A stretch of DNA of 64,000 bases from Anaerolineae bacterium (lineage in GTDB: Bacteria > Chloroflexota > Anaerolineae > Aggregatilineales > Phototrophicaceae). Of the stretch, positions 46,670 through 58,300 are shown one piece after another. The stretch is taken from assembly GCA_023382675.1 (NCBI GenBank), contig JAHDWN010000019.1:51245-115244 (forward strand). Reading direction: 5' to 3'. A program made the position numbers and the translations under genes. Each line of letters begins with the position of its first letter. Position 1 is the first letter of the stretch. A model generated the notes under the pieces. The model saw only the letters and a list, made by a program, of their open reading frames with translations. It had not been told where the DNA came from and did not search any database.

Positions 46670-48328
46670 ATGAGCGAACAAATTTATGATTACGTCGTAG
46701 TCGGCTCCGGCTTCGGCGGCAGCGTGTCTGCCCTGCGGCTGACCGAGAAGGGCTACCGCGTGCTCGTGCTGGAACGCGGCAAGCGCTTCCAGGATCACGA
46801 TTTCCCGCGCACGAATTGGAATCTGTTCAAATACCTCTGGTTTCCGGTTGCCCGCTGCTTCGGCATCCAAGAGATCAGCTTCATGAACGACATCATGGTG
46901 CTGCATGGCAGCGGCGTCGGCGGCGGCAGCCTGGTCTGGGCGAACGTGGCGATGGAGCCGAGCGACCGGCTGTTCGAAGCGCCCGGCTGGCGGCATCTGG
47001 CGGACTGGAAAGCTGTGCTCCAGCCGCATTACGCGACCGCTAAACGGATGCTCGGCGTCGCGCCGAATCCGTTTGTGACACCCGCCGACAACGCGCTCAA
47101 ACAGATCGCGGATGAGCATGGGCGTGGGCACACCTACCGCCCGACCGACGTGGCGATCTTCTTCGGCGAGTCGGGGGTGACGGTGCCCGATCCATATTTC
47201 GGCGGTGAGGGGCCGGTGCGCTCTGGCTGTACGGGCTGCGGCGGCTGCATGGTTGGCTGCCGCTACAACGCCAAGAACACGCTGGAGAAGAACTACCTGT
47301 ACTTCGCCGATAAGGGCGGCGCAGAGATCCGCGCCGAGTCCGAAGTGCGCGACATCCGCCCGCTGCCGCCGAATCAGCCGGACGGCGCGCGCTACGAGGT
47401 CATCTACCGCCGGACGACCGCGCCGCTGTTGGGCGAGCGGCGGCACAAAGTGCGCGCGCGCAGCGTGGTCGTCGCGGCGCATTCGCTTGGCACGATGCGG
47501 CTGCTGTTCCGCTGCCGGGATGTGAATCGCTCGCTGCCGAAGCTTTCGCGGCAGTTGGGCACGAACGTGCGCACCAACAGCGAGGCGCTGGTCGGCTCGA
47601 CCAGTTGGGATGGCAAAACGGATTATTCGACCGGCGTGGCGATCACGTCGATCTTCGCTCTGGATGACGTGACGCAGGTCGAGCCGGTGCGCTACCCGCA
47701 CGGATCGTCGTTCATGCGCATGTTGGCGATCCCGATGATCGAGCACGCGGACACGCGCTGGGCACGCACCGTGCGCACGATCCGGCGCGGCATCACGCAT
47801 CCGTTGGAATTCATGTATGCTAAGTTCTTCTCGCAGTGGTCACGCCGCTCAACCATCCTGCTGATCATGCAGACGGAGGAGAGCACGCTGCGCGTGCGGC
47901 CTGGGCGCAACCTGTTCACGCTCTTCCGGCGTGGGCTGGTCTCGGAACTGCCGGAAGGCGTGTCGCTGTCGCCGGAAATGGGCATGGTCCAGCGGCTGAC
48001 CCGGCGCTTCGCCAAACTGACGCGCGGCATCCCGCAAGATACCATCCCGGAGACATTCCTGGGCATCCCGGCGACCGCGCATCTGATTGGCGGCTGCCCG
48101 ATGGGCGCAAGCGATGCTGATGGCGTGGTCGATGCGCGCTGCGAGGTGTTCAACTATCCGGGGCTGTACGTGGTTGACGGCTCGATCATCCCGGCGAACC
48201 CCGGTGTGAATCCGAGCCTGACGATCACGGCGCTGGCCGAATATGCCATGAGCCACATCCCGCCGCGCGCCGGCGCAGACATCCGCCCGCCCGTCGGCAT
48301 GAGTGAGACGGTGGAGGCGGCGCATTAG
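46670..48328 (+). CDS. GMC-family FAD oxidoreductase (cholesterol-oxidase-like)
   Basis: YDYVVVGSGFGGSVSALRLTEKGYRVLVLERGKRF; MVLHGSGVGGGSLVWANV; C-terminal VDGSIIPANPGVNPSLTITALAE. Confidence 0.9.
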   Translation: MSEQIYDYVVVGSGFGGSVSALRLTEKGYRVLVLERGKRFQDHDFPRTNWNLFKYLWFPVARCFGIQEISFMNDIMVLHGSGVGGGSLVWANVAMEPSDRLFEAPGWRHLADWKAVLQPHYATAKRMLGVAPNPFVTPADNALKQIADEHGRGHTYRPTDVAIFFGESGVTVPDPYFGGEGPVRSGCTGCGGCMVGCRYNAKNTLEKNYLYFADKGGAEIRAESEVRDIRPLPPNQPDGARYEVIYRRTTAPLLGERRHKVRARSVVVAAHSLGTMRLLFRCRDVNRSLPKLSRQLGTNVRTNSEALVGSTSWDGKTDYSTGVAITSIFALDDVTQVEPVRYPHGSSFMRMLAIPMIEHADTRWARTVRTIRRGITHPLEFMYAKFFSQWSRRSTILLIMQTEESTLRVRPGRNLFTLFRRGLVSELPEGVSLSPEMGMVQRLTRRFAKLTRGIPQDTIPETFLGIPATAHLIGGCPMGASDADGVVDARCEVFNYPGLYVVDGSIIPANPGVNPSLTITALAEYAMSHIPPRAGADIRPPVGMSETVEAAH

Positions 48329-48472
48329 ACACCCTCCACGGTGAGCGTTCACAGGCGAACATATCGTTCGTAAAGCGATAGCGCTGGTTGTGATCGTTTC
48401 GTTTTTGTGACATCGCAATGTGGATGGCGTCTAATTATTACCAAATAAAACATCATTTGTAAGGAGCTTACA

Positions 48473-49684
<1,212 letters not shown>

Positions 49685-49801
49685 CGCGTTGGTCTTTCGG
49701 GGCAGCGGCGGGTGAAAAATGGCACTCGCCGTTTGTCCATTTCGGCACAACCGCGCCTTGACACGCCTATGGCCGTTTGCTACCATTTTCTTGCCTCATT
49801 T

Positions 49802-49873
49802 TCCACAGTAGCTCAACGGCAGAGCAACCGGCTGTTAACCGGTGGGTTCCAGGTTCGAATCCTGGCTGTGGAG
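49802..49873 (+). tRNA. tRNA-Asn (anticodon GTT)
   Basis: TCCACAG TA GCTC AACGGCA GAGC A ACCGG CTGTTAA CCGGT GGGTT CCAGG TTCGAAT CCTGG CTGTGGA G. Confidence 0.95.
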
Positions 49874-49888
49874 CACACGCAAACGCCC
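49864..49888. repeat. 25-bp direct repeat, copy 1 (tRNA-Asn 3' end)
   Basis: GGCTGTGGAGCACACGCAAACGCCC. Confidence 0.9.
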
Positions 49889-49915
49889 TTCCGCCAGCAC
49901 GGAGGGGCTTTTTTT
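49885..49915 (+). terminator. Terminator after tRNA-Asn
   Basis: GCCCTTCCG...CGGAGGGGCTTTTTTT. Confidence 0.75.
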
Positions 49916-49977
49916 GCCGATCCATGCACGCACGCTATCCGCTATAATGGAATACCGAGTGAAAGTGAGGTTGCGTG

Positions 49978-50226
49978 ATGGCCTTCGCGCCGACGGATAC
50001 CTTGTTCGACACGATTCTGGATTTCCTGGCATCCACGCCTACACCGGAACAGATCATCGCTTATCAACCACCTGAAGGTTTACAGCAGCGATTGAGTGAA
50101 CTGCTCGAAAAGAACAGATCGGGTGGCTTAAGCACCGCCGAACAAACCGAGCTAAGCGAATTTCAGCATTTGAACCGTTTTATGAGCCGACTGAAGCTGA
50201 AAGCACGGCAAAAGCTCGCCTTATGA
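49978..50226 (+). CDS. Small conserved protein, possible regulatory/antitoxin partner of an HNH-type gene
   Basis: MAFAPTDTLFDTILDFLASTPTPEQIIAYQPPEGLQQRLSELLEKNRSGGLSTAEQTELSEFQHLNRFMSRLKLKARQKLAL; TATAAT at about 49942. Confidence 0.7.
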   Translation: MAFAPTDTLFDTILDFLASTPTPEQIIAYQPPEGLQQRLSELLEKNRSGGLSTAEQTELSEFQHLNRFMSRLKLKARQKLAL

Positions 50227-50430
50227 GCGGAACTTACATCGCCCCGCAACTAGGAACGTGATCATTGCGCCGATTCTCTCGTTATGATGCAGCCACAGTC
50301 CTCATCGCCTTCGGCGGCCATCTGGGGACGCGGCGCTTCGATAATCGTGCTGCCCGCACCGTTCTTGCTGAGGCGCAGGGCACCTACTTTTCGTTTTGGA
50401 TGACGCTCGGCTACTTGATCGTTTCCGACC
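50223..50430 (+). pseudogene. Decayed downstream partner gene (resembles start of HNH endonuclease family)
   Basis: ATGA overlap with 49978..50226; MSGTYIAPQL then stop after GT; adding one base restores MSGTYIAPQLRNVIIA before further decay. Confidence 0.45.
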
Positions 50431-50436
50431 CGTCGC

Positions 50437-50461
50437 GGCTGTGGAGCACACGCAAACGCCC
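50437..50461. repeat. 25-bp direct repeat, copy 2
   Basis: GGCTGTGGAGCACACGCAAACGCCC, identical to 49864-49888; followed by its own CGCCCGT..ACGGGCGTTTTT hairpin. Confidence 0.9.
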
Positions 50462-50548
50462 GTCACCCACGGGCGTTTTTGATTCGCGAGTGGGGCGGCG
50501 TGCTGGATGGAACACGGAGGATGAAGGGTGGAAATCCATGTTGGATTT

Positions 50549-50962
50549 CTAATCAATTGGGCACTGCAATAATCGATCAATGAAGCCCTTGAGTGGTGGC
50601 ACAATCTCTATTGCGCCTTCAAGGAGATCGTCAACAACCGTTTCTGTCAAGGTTTCTCCGTCAAAGAAACTCAGGACGAATTTACCGTCGCCAGTCGCGG
50701 CGATGCGTAAACGTGCTTGATCTTGTCTCAGTCCATGATTCCGCGATCTTGATAGCATCAACGAATCAAGAGACTGCCCAGCACGCATCTGATATGTGCG
50801 GTAGTGCTCCTCTGAGAAAGTGAGTACAACGATTAGCTTTAATATGGGCAAGAGAAATATGTAGTCATATAGGAATACCCGATACGCAAAAAACCGCAAC
50901 ATGCCTGACCAAGACTTTTCGAAATCTTGGGTTATTGCCGCTTGTTCGTCTTTGAGAGACAT
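50549..50962 (-). CDS. Hypothetical protein with one hydrophobic segment
   Basis: MSLKDEQAAITQDFEKSWSGMLRFFAYRVFLYDYIFLLPILKLIVVLTFSEEHYRTY...; internal Met preferred over the 51250 ORF start. Confidence 0.5.
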   Translation of the reverse strand: MSLKDEQAAITQDFEKSWSGMLRFFAYRVFLYDYIFLLPILKLIVVLTFSEEHYRTYQMRAGQSLDSLMLSRSRNHGLRQDQARLRIAATGDGKFVLSFFDGETLTETVVDDLLEGAIEIVPPLKGFIDRLLQCPID

Positions 50963-51131
50963 TTCGGATAGTCTCCTGAATGTGCAAAACTCAACAACAG
51001 GTGAACTACCCAAATTGTATGCGGATTCGTCCTGCTTCCGTGTCTTGCGCCACAGATCCTCGCTCGACAGTAACCTTCGCGGCGCAACGGTGTATGATCC
51101 TATGACACAGCAGTGAGAGATAAAGAAACCG

Positions 51132-52454
51132 TTGACGGCACCGTATCCACCCCCCATTTCATCGCCAGGTTGGTCAACGCGGACGAAGCGTACCGTTTTG
51201 ATCGCGCTGGTGGTCCTGATTGCATTGATGGTCTGGCGGCTAAACGACATTTTGCCGCTGTTGATCGTGTCTTTGGTGCTGGCCTATCTGTTTTACCCGG
51301 TGACGTCGTTTCTGGAACGGCGGGTCACACGCTGGCTGCCTGGGCCGCGCAACTGGGCGATCTTCCTGACGATTGTGGCGGCGATCTCGGCCTTCGTCAT
51401 CGTCATTCTGGTGGTGTTTCCAGCGCTGTTTGCGCAGTTGGAGGAATTCGGCAACCGTTTGCCGCGCCTCGTCGCCAGCCTCCAGGACAGCGCCGAGGAG
51501 TTCCTCAGCCACCCGATCATCATCAACAACCAGCCGCTGACCATCGACGGAGAGCCCCTGATCCCGCTGGAACAACTGCGTTTGTTGAACAACGGCGAAG
51601 ATGTCAACTGGGCACAGCAAATCCGCGAGTTGAATCTGGTCGAGTTCGTGCGGGGCTTTATCAATTCGCTGACCGGCCCGGCGGTGAACGTCGTCGGCGG
51701 CGCGCTGACCTTCACCATCAACGCCATCTTTTCGCTGACGCTGATCTTCTACTGGCTCAAAGACGGCGGGCGTTTTGTCAACATCCTGATCGAGTTCACA
51801 CCGATCACGTATCGCAACGACGTGACGCGCTTGTTTTACGAGCTGGCGCGCGTCTGGGATGCGTATCTGCGCGGCCAGATCTTTCTGGCTTCGTTCGTCG
51901 GCGTGGTGGTGCTGATCTGCGCCGCGGTGTTGGGTGTGCCGAACGCGCCGACGCTGGGGCTGATCTCCGGCGTCATGGAGTTCATCCCGACGCTCGGCCC
52001 GCTGATCGCCATCGTCCCGGCCGTCTTGCTGGCGGTCAGCTCGACCTCGTCCACGCTGCCGTTCCTGAGTGGTCTGCCGTTCGCGCTGGTGGTGATCATC
52101 GTCTGGATCGCCATCCAGAATGTGAATGCGATTATCGTCTCACCGAGGGTGATGGGCAGCCGGCTCAACCTGCATCCCGTTGTCGTCATCATCGGCGTGA
52201 TCGCCGGGGCGAGCCTGGCGGGTGCTTTCGGCATCATTCTGGCCGCGCCGACCATCGCCACGCTGCGCCTGCTCAGCCAGTACATCTACGGCAAGCTGAC
52301 CGACACGCCGCCCTTCCCGGTACAGCCACGGCACGTCGTCGGCGAGTCGAAACTGCCGATTGTCGATCCCGTGCTGGCGCTGCTGCGCCGCATCATCCAG
52401 GTTGCCAGCCGCTGGTGGCGTGAGCGTGCCAACCGCAAGCCGGTGGTAGAATAA
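51132..52454 (+). CDS. AI-2E/PerM-family transporter
   Basis: 440 aa; LPLLIVSLVLAYLFYPVTSFLERR; NVNAIIVSPRVMGSRLNLHPVVVIIGVIAGASLAGAFGIILAAPTIATLRLL. Confidence 0.93.
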   Translation: MTAPYPPPISSPGWSTRTKRTVLIALVVLIALMVWRLNDILPLLIVSLVLAYLFYPVTSFLERRVTRWLPGPRNWAIFLTIVAAISAFVIVILVVFPALFAQLEEFGNRLPRLVASLQDSAEEFLSHPIIINNQPLTIDGEPLIPLEQLRLLNNGEDVNWAQQIRELNLVEFVRGFINSLTGPAVNVVGGALTFTINAIFSLTLIFYWLKDGGRFVNILIEFTPITYRNDVTRLFYELARVWDAYLRGQIFLASFVGVVVLICAAVLGVPNAPTLGLISGVMEFIPTLGPLIAIVPAVLLAVSSTSSTLPFLSGLPFALVVIIVWIAIQNVNAIIVSPRVMGSRLNLHPVVVIIGVIAGASLAGAFGIILAAPTIATLRLLSQYIYGKLTDTPPFPVQPRHVVGESKLPIVDPVLALLRRIIQVASRWWRERANRKPVVE

Positions 52455-52490
52455 CGGCGAGCAATTTCAGATCCAGAAAAGGAAATACGC

Positions 52491-52694
52491 ATGACCAACC
52501 GACCCAACGGCGGCGATGTCGATGTCGAGACGATGGCCGAGACTGAGAATTACATTGCCTGGCTGTCGCACGAGCCAGATGGCGAAGTCGTCTACCATCT
52601 TGAACTCGGCGCGGTCACGCTGCATTTCTTCGAAGAGGAGTGGCAGGAAGTCCTCCAATTGATCGACGAAGCGCGCAAAGCGCGTGGCCGGTGA
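52491..52694 (+). CDS. Small conserved hypothetical
   Basis: 67 aa, ENYIAWLSHEPDGEVVYHLELGAVTLHFFEEEWQEVLQLI. Confidence 0.7.
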   Translation: MTNRPNGGDVDVETMAETENYIAWLSHEPDGEVVYHLELGAVTLHFFEEEWQEVLQLIDEARKARGR

Positions 52695-53517
52695 CGAACG
52701 GATGACCCCAGTTGCTGATTGGGGCGCGCTGATAGCGAAGCATCTGCCCCCGTCCGGCGCGACACTGCGTGTACTCGATCTTGGCGGCGCAATTGGAGGG
52801 GCGCTGGCGGCGCTCCGTGCCGATCTCGATGTGACGGCTGCGGCGGCAGATCCGGCAGGCTGGGCGGTGGCTGATGACAGCATCGATGCGGTTGTCGCGT
52901 TCGGCCAACAGCTATCCCCAACGCTGCTGCAAGCTGCTCTCTCGGCGCTGCGCCCCGGCGGACGGCTGATCGCGCTCGATCCGGATGGGTTGCCGAGCGC
53001 CGAGCAGGTCGAAACGCTCACCGCGGCGGGCTACACGCGCATCCTGGTCGAGTCGGCGCAAGCGTCCGGTGGTGTGCTGCTGCGCGGCGAGAAAGCCCAC
53101 ACGACTGCCGACACGCTGGCGCGTATCCGTGTCGCTGCCGGGCGTGACGACCTGCTGACCGATCTCAACCGCTACCCCGGACGTTATCTGTACTTGCTGA
53201 TCCGGCAGACGCCGAACAAACCCGTGTGGGCACTGCGTGATGGCGAGGCATTGGCGTGGCGGGCTGTTGCGCTGACGGTGGACGATCAGACGGTGCTGCT
53301 GGCCTTCAGCAGTCTGGCAAAGGCGGTCGCCTTCATGCAGCCAGCCGTGCTCGCCGGGCAGATCTGCGACATCAACAAGGTCGGCAAGTTCAGCGTCCAA
53401 ACTGCCCACGCCTGGGCACTGCCGCTGCTGCTCAATCCCGACTCCGGGTTGCTGGCAGAACATCCCCAGACGCTGCTGACCATTGATCCGGCGACGGCAG
53501 AGCAGCCCGACGAATAA
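52684..53517 (+). CDS. SAM-methyltransferase-like domain fused to a C-terminal domain resembling SseB-type proteins
   Basis: LRVLDLGGAIGGALAAL...DDSIDAVVAFGQQLSPTLLQAALSALRPGGRLIALDP; C-terminal VLLAFSSLAKAVAFMQPAV. Confidence 0.5.
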   Translation: MAGDERMTPVADWGALIAKHLPPSGATLRVLDLGGAIGGALAALRADLDVTAAAADPAGWAVADDSIDAVVAFGQQLSPTLLQAALSALRPGGRLIALDPDGLPSAEQVETLTAAGYTRILVESAQASGGVLLRGEKAHTTADTLARIRVAAGRDDLLTDLNRYPGRYLYLLIRQTPNKPVWALRDGEALAWRAVALTVDDQTVLLAFSSLAKAVAFMQPAVLAGQICDINKVGKFSVQTAHAWALPLLLNPDSGLLAEHPQTLLTIDPATAEQPDE

Positions 53518-53523
53518 TTGCGC

Positions 53524-55362
53524 TTAGCGCAGAGTCAGCAGATAGGCGATCAGAGCGTCAAGATCATCCATGCTGACTTTGCCCAGGAGATCGTGCGTGC
53601 CCGGCAGGGTGAACACGTCGCCAAGCGTGGCGGCGCGGCCATCGTGGAAGTAGGGCGCGCTCAGCCACAGCCAGCGCAGCGATGGCGTGTCGTAGAGTTC
53701 GCCTGCGGGCGAACTGGTGCCGACGTCCACCGGCTGCCCATTGGTGAACGCCGGGCCGCTGTGACATTGGGCGCAGTCTTGTTCGGCAAAGACCTGTTCG
53801 CCGCGGCGCACCTGGTCAGCGTCGACGCCGTATTGCGCTGGCGTTTCCGGCGGCTGAAGCGACCCCAAATAGGCGACGAGCGCGTCAAGATCGACGGACA
53901 GGCCGGTATGCGGCGCTTCTTGCGGCAGATTCGCCGACGGAGCATCGACCAGACCGCGCCCGCTCATGAGGCTGCGGATCTTGATCTCGACATCCCCCAG
54001 TTCATCCCAGGTCTCCGTCCAGGTATACGGTGCGCTGTCTGCCAGGCCGAACAGATGCGGCGTATTCACGGGTCTGACCGGCCAGCCCTGCCAGACACGC
54101 CCATCGCTCATGCCATCGAAATGACAGGTGGCGCAGCTCAGCCACTCGTCACGGCTCATGCGCGGGTCGCGCGCCGAGTAGAACAACCGCATCCCGATCA
54201 ACTGGTCGGTCGGCAGGGTGACAGGGCTGATGGGCAGCACGTCACTGACGCGCATGTTGCTTGTCTGGATGGTGGTGATCGTGCCGTCGATCACGTTGTG
54301 GACGAAGACCAGCGTATTATCACGGTTGAGCAGGACGCTGCGTGGATTCGTGCCGACGGTCACGTGTGCGCGCACATCCCCGGTGTCCAGATTGATCACA
54401 CTCAGCGAATCGCTCCCGGCGTTGACGACGTAAAGGCGCTGCTGGAAGCGGTCAACAGCCACGGCGAACGGCATGTTGACCGGGCGGTCGATCTGATCGA
54501 GCGCCAGACGTGCGCGCCGTTCAACCTGCAAATCGCGCAAATTGAGGATATTTACGACGGGCATGGCGGCCCCGTCGTAGGTCAGCGCCGGGTTGTCGGC
54601 ATTGATCAGCGTCTGCGGGAGGTAGGCGATGCCACGGGTAATATCCAGCGCGATACTTTGCGAAATGCTATTGGTGCCGCCCGTCCCGACCCGCGCGACG
54701 ATAGCGCCGCTGGGCAGGTAAATGAGACTGACTTCGCCGGTCCAGAAATGCGTGACATAGAGAAAATCGCCCCAGAGCGCCAGCCCGGAAGGCATATCCG
54801 GCAGCGGTATGCGCCGCGTGACGCGCCCGGCAGCCAGATCGACTTCGACGATTTCGCCGCTGCCTTGCAGCGAGACGTAGGCCATCTGATCATTGTTGGT
54901 GACGACGCCATAAGGCCAGACGCCGAGGGGGATGGTCGCCAGCACGCTTGCGCCGCGAATATCCACAATCGAGAGGCTGCCGTCACCGCGATTGGCGACA
55001 AGCGCTCGTGCGCCATCGGGTGTGATCGCCACACTGCGCGGGTCACGCCCGACGCTGACCTCATTGATCACCCGGCTTTGCGCGGGAACGAGGATCGTGA
55101 CGCTGTTGCTGAGTGGATTGGCGGCCACCATCGTCAGTGTATCCGGCGCGAGGGCGATACTGCTGCTGTAGTAATCGCGATGGCTGCGCGCATCCGGCAG
55201 CGCAAACAGCGGCAGCGGCGTTGGCGTCGGGCGCACCGTCTGCGCCTGGGCCGGCGTGGTCATCTGACTGCCGAACAGGAGCGCACCCGCGATCAGCATC
55301 AACATCAGCGCCGACGCCAAAGCCGTGTAGAGCAATCTGGAGACGGTGGTTCGTTTTTTCAC
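53524..55362 (-). CDS. Secreted beta-propeller (YVTN-like) fused to cytochrome c domains
   Basis: Signal anchor; VAITPDGARALVANRGDGSLSIVDIRGASVLATIPLG repeats; CATCHFDG and CAQCHSGP. Confidence 0.85.
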   Translation of the reverse strand: MKKRTTVSRLLYTALASALMLMLIAGALLFGSQMTTPAQAQTVRPTPTPLPLFALPDARSHRDYYSSSIALAPDTLTMVAANPLSNSVTILVPAQSRVINEVSVGRDPRSVAITPDGARALVANRGDGSLSIVDIRGASVLATIPLGVWPYGVVTNNDQMAYVSLQGSGEIVEVDLAAGRVTRRIPLPDMPSGLALWGDFLYVTHFWTGEVSLIYLPSGAIVARVGTGGTNSISQSIALDITRGIAYLPQTLINADNPALTYDGAAMPVVNILNLRDLQVERRARLALDQIDRPVNMPFAVAVDRFQQRLYVVNAGSDSLSVINLDTGDVRAHVTVGTNPRSVLLNRDNTLVFVHNVIDGTITTIQTSNMRVSDVLPISPVTLPTDQLIGMRLFYSARDPRMSRDEWLSCATCHFDGMSDGRVWQGWPVRPVNTPHLFGLADSAPYTWTETWDELGDVEIKIRSLMSGRGLVDAPSANLPQEAPHTGLSVDLDALVAYLGSLQPPETPAQYGVDADQVRRGEQVFAEQDCAQCHSGPAFTNGQPVDVGTSSPAGELYDTPSLRWLWLSAPYFHDGRAATLGDVFTLPGTHDLLGKVSMDDLDALIAYLLTLR

Positions 55363-55373
55363 GGGCGCTCCAG

Positions 55374-58300
55374 TCAGTTGTTCAGGCTGATCAGCCGGTC
55401 ATGGAAGATGGTGAAAGTGCGGTACGATGTCCGTGGCCGTCCAACCTCGTCGCGCGCGATGATCATCATCGTGAGACGATGGGGATCGGAAGACGCCACG
55501 CCATGGGCACGCCCATCGACTTCCATGTTGGGGAACCGGCGGGCGACGTTGGTCGGGTTGTGCTGATAGCTGAAAGTGCGCCCGCTGAGACGCAGCGTGC
55601 CCTGTTCGATCAAGAAGCCGGGCGCGGTCAGCGTGTAATAGACAGACACGGCCGTCCAGCCATTCGGAACGGTAAAGTTGAAATTGTAGGGCAGCGCCGC
55701 CGGGATCTGGATGTCCTGGCGCGTCGTGACTTCGATTGGAGCGCTCTCCGGCTCGGCCACGTAAAAGCTGAAGCGCCCATCCGGCGCGCCGGGGATGCCG
55801 CCGGTCAGATAGGGCGGCTGCGCGACGCCCGCCGAGGTCAGACCGTCCTGCGTCACCTGCACTTCGACCGTCCAGACGCCGGTTTCATCGAGCGCAAAAT
55901 CATTGACCGGGTCGTAGTAATAGCCGATGGCATTCGCGCGCCCGCTAAACATCCGCAGCGCTCCGCTAGGTGACGTCACGCGCAGGTCGATGCGCGCAGC
56001 CCGGGCCGGCGCTGCCTGTCCACTGAAAGCGAATGTATCGCCCAGGGGCAGGATGTCGCCGGGTTGAACGCCCGTCGGCAAGAAGAAGGTGTTGTAAGCC
56101 TGATCGTCGATGCGCAGGAGTGGGCCACCGTCTGTGCCGCCATCCGACGCCCGCCCTGGGGACGCGACACGCGTTCCGTTGGGGTCATCAGCTTCGACTA
56201 CGACGGCCAGCGAACCGTAAATCGCCGTCGTGCGGACGTCGATGTCCGGGTTATCGACCACTGCGCCGCCGAATAGGAATACATAATCCCCCGCCGCCAG
56301 ACCGTTCACGCCCGCGCCGACTTGCCGGTTGAGCGGGTCCTGCATGTCCGTCCAGATTGGCAGGGAAGGGATGACAGCGCCGCTCACCATCTGGCGCACA
56401 CTGAAGCCCGGATGGATGAAGCTGACGTAGGTATAACCCCGGCTGGCCGGGGCTGCGCGCTGAGCCGGATCGTAGGGCTTGCCATCCGCGCCGAAGAGCG
56501 CCAACGGCAGCTCATCGACAGCGGCAGCGCGGCGGATAATGCTGCCCAGAGCGGAGGCATCGGTGGCAGCGCCAGCCAGCAGCCAGTTCTCGTAGCTGCC
56601 GATCCGATCCTGAAGCCTGAGCGTGGGCGCAAGTGCGCTCGTCACATCATCGGTGATCCAGAGCACGTCGCCCGAATGATAGGGCGTATTGGCAATCACG
56701 GGAGAAACCGTTTGATTACGCGCCGCCAGCAGCCGCTCCGCACGATACCACGCCGGTTGAAGGCCACTGGTGAAATTCGCCAGGCCGCGCGCGCCACGGG
56801 CGACGTAGTCCGACGTTTCACCCGCGATGACGCCCGCGCTGCGCAGGCTGCCCGCCCAGAGGCGACCGTTGCTATCTTCGTAGCGGGCTTCATAGTCGAT
56901 CACGTATTCGCCCGGTTGATCGAACACGAACGGGCTGGTCTGCGGCGAAAAGTAGCCGTAATCATTGGCTGTGCCTTCAAAGACCTGCTCTGTTGGCTCG
57001 CCGCCGTCGAGAGGATAGATGCGTACCGTGACGGTGACATCCGCCGGGATGGCGGGCGCGACGTGTAAACCAGGATTGAGCGCATTGCCGACTTCGAACG
57101 GCGTGCCGGAGAGCACCGCCGGCGACAGTTCAAGCCTTTCCGCGACCAGGATGTGATATTCCCCGCCGCCGGAGTAGCGATTGCCGAAGATGTCTTCGAA
57201 TTCGCCCGTCAGGTTGATGACGTGCTCGCCATATTGGTTGAAACTGAAGCGCGATATATTCGGGTTGAGCGTTGCCAACTGGTAGGTATCCACCGGCGAC
57301 TGGCGGCCAAACTGCTCGCTTTCGTCCAGCGCGGGCGACGAGAGCTGATTCTGGAGGATCGGCAGATTGCCCGGCGAGAGCGTAGTGCCATCGGGCTGGT
57401 GGATGGACAGGGTCAGCCTGCCGCCAGGGAACAGCAGCGGAATGAGCGGCGGCGCAGACACAGCATACGCATTGGGGAACTGCATCAGCAAATGCGGCTC
57501 AAGCGAATAGGTCGCCGGAGCGCCATCCGCATTGAGCGGCACGATGTAGGTCGGGCTGTTGAAGTGAACCCGGTTGGACAGCGCATAATCATCTGTGCCG
57601 ACAGGTAGAAGGCCCCGGCTGCCATCGGTCGGGGTGTTCATCATCAACACCCAGGGCAGTTCAATCGATTCCAGACTGCCGACATTGAACACCAGGGGCA
57701 GCCGCGTGAGCGCTGTGCCAGAATAGCCTGCTCCCTGGCCGAAGAGCGGGCTGGTTTCCCAGGTTTCGGGCGCGGCGTCGCCAGCGCGAACGAGCACTTT
57801 CAATGCCGGGACGTAGATACCTGCTGGCAGATTGCTCGGAAGCTGCCGCTCGAACACGAGCCTGAAAGATAGCCCATTCAAGACAGGCGCAATGTCAGCA
57901 GCGCCGATGGCCGTCTCTGCCAGAAGACGCTCGCTGCCAACGTCGTCAATGGCCAGACCGCTGGGCGTGAGCGCGCTCGCCCAGCCATTGTTGGTGAGCC
58001 GAACGCTTACGGGGTGCGTCTCGCCGTTCTGGCGCAAGACCACCGGGATCAGCTCTAGCTGCCCGATAACGCGGAACTCGTTCAGGTCTACCTCAGCCAA
58101 GGGGCGTGGGACGGTGACATCGAGTTCGAGCCGGAGCGGATTGGGATCGCCGGTTTCGAAGACGACCCGGTTCACCGAGCCGTTCGCCGCCCAGTGCTCT
58201 GCGCCGCTGCCAAGCGACCCGGAAACAGTGAATTGGTAACTGCCATCGATGCCGGTCGGGTAGCTTCTATAGACAACCACCGCTGGCCCGCCTGGCAGCG

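Noticed and set aside
46574-47800. 408-aa minus-strand ORF
   Set aside because: Antisense to the GMC oxidoreductase, which has strong FAD and C-terminal motifs
53518-55566. 682-aa plus-strand ORF
   Set aside because: Antisense to the propeller/cytochrome gene; composition is typical of a shadow ORF
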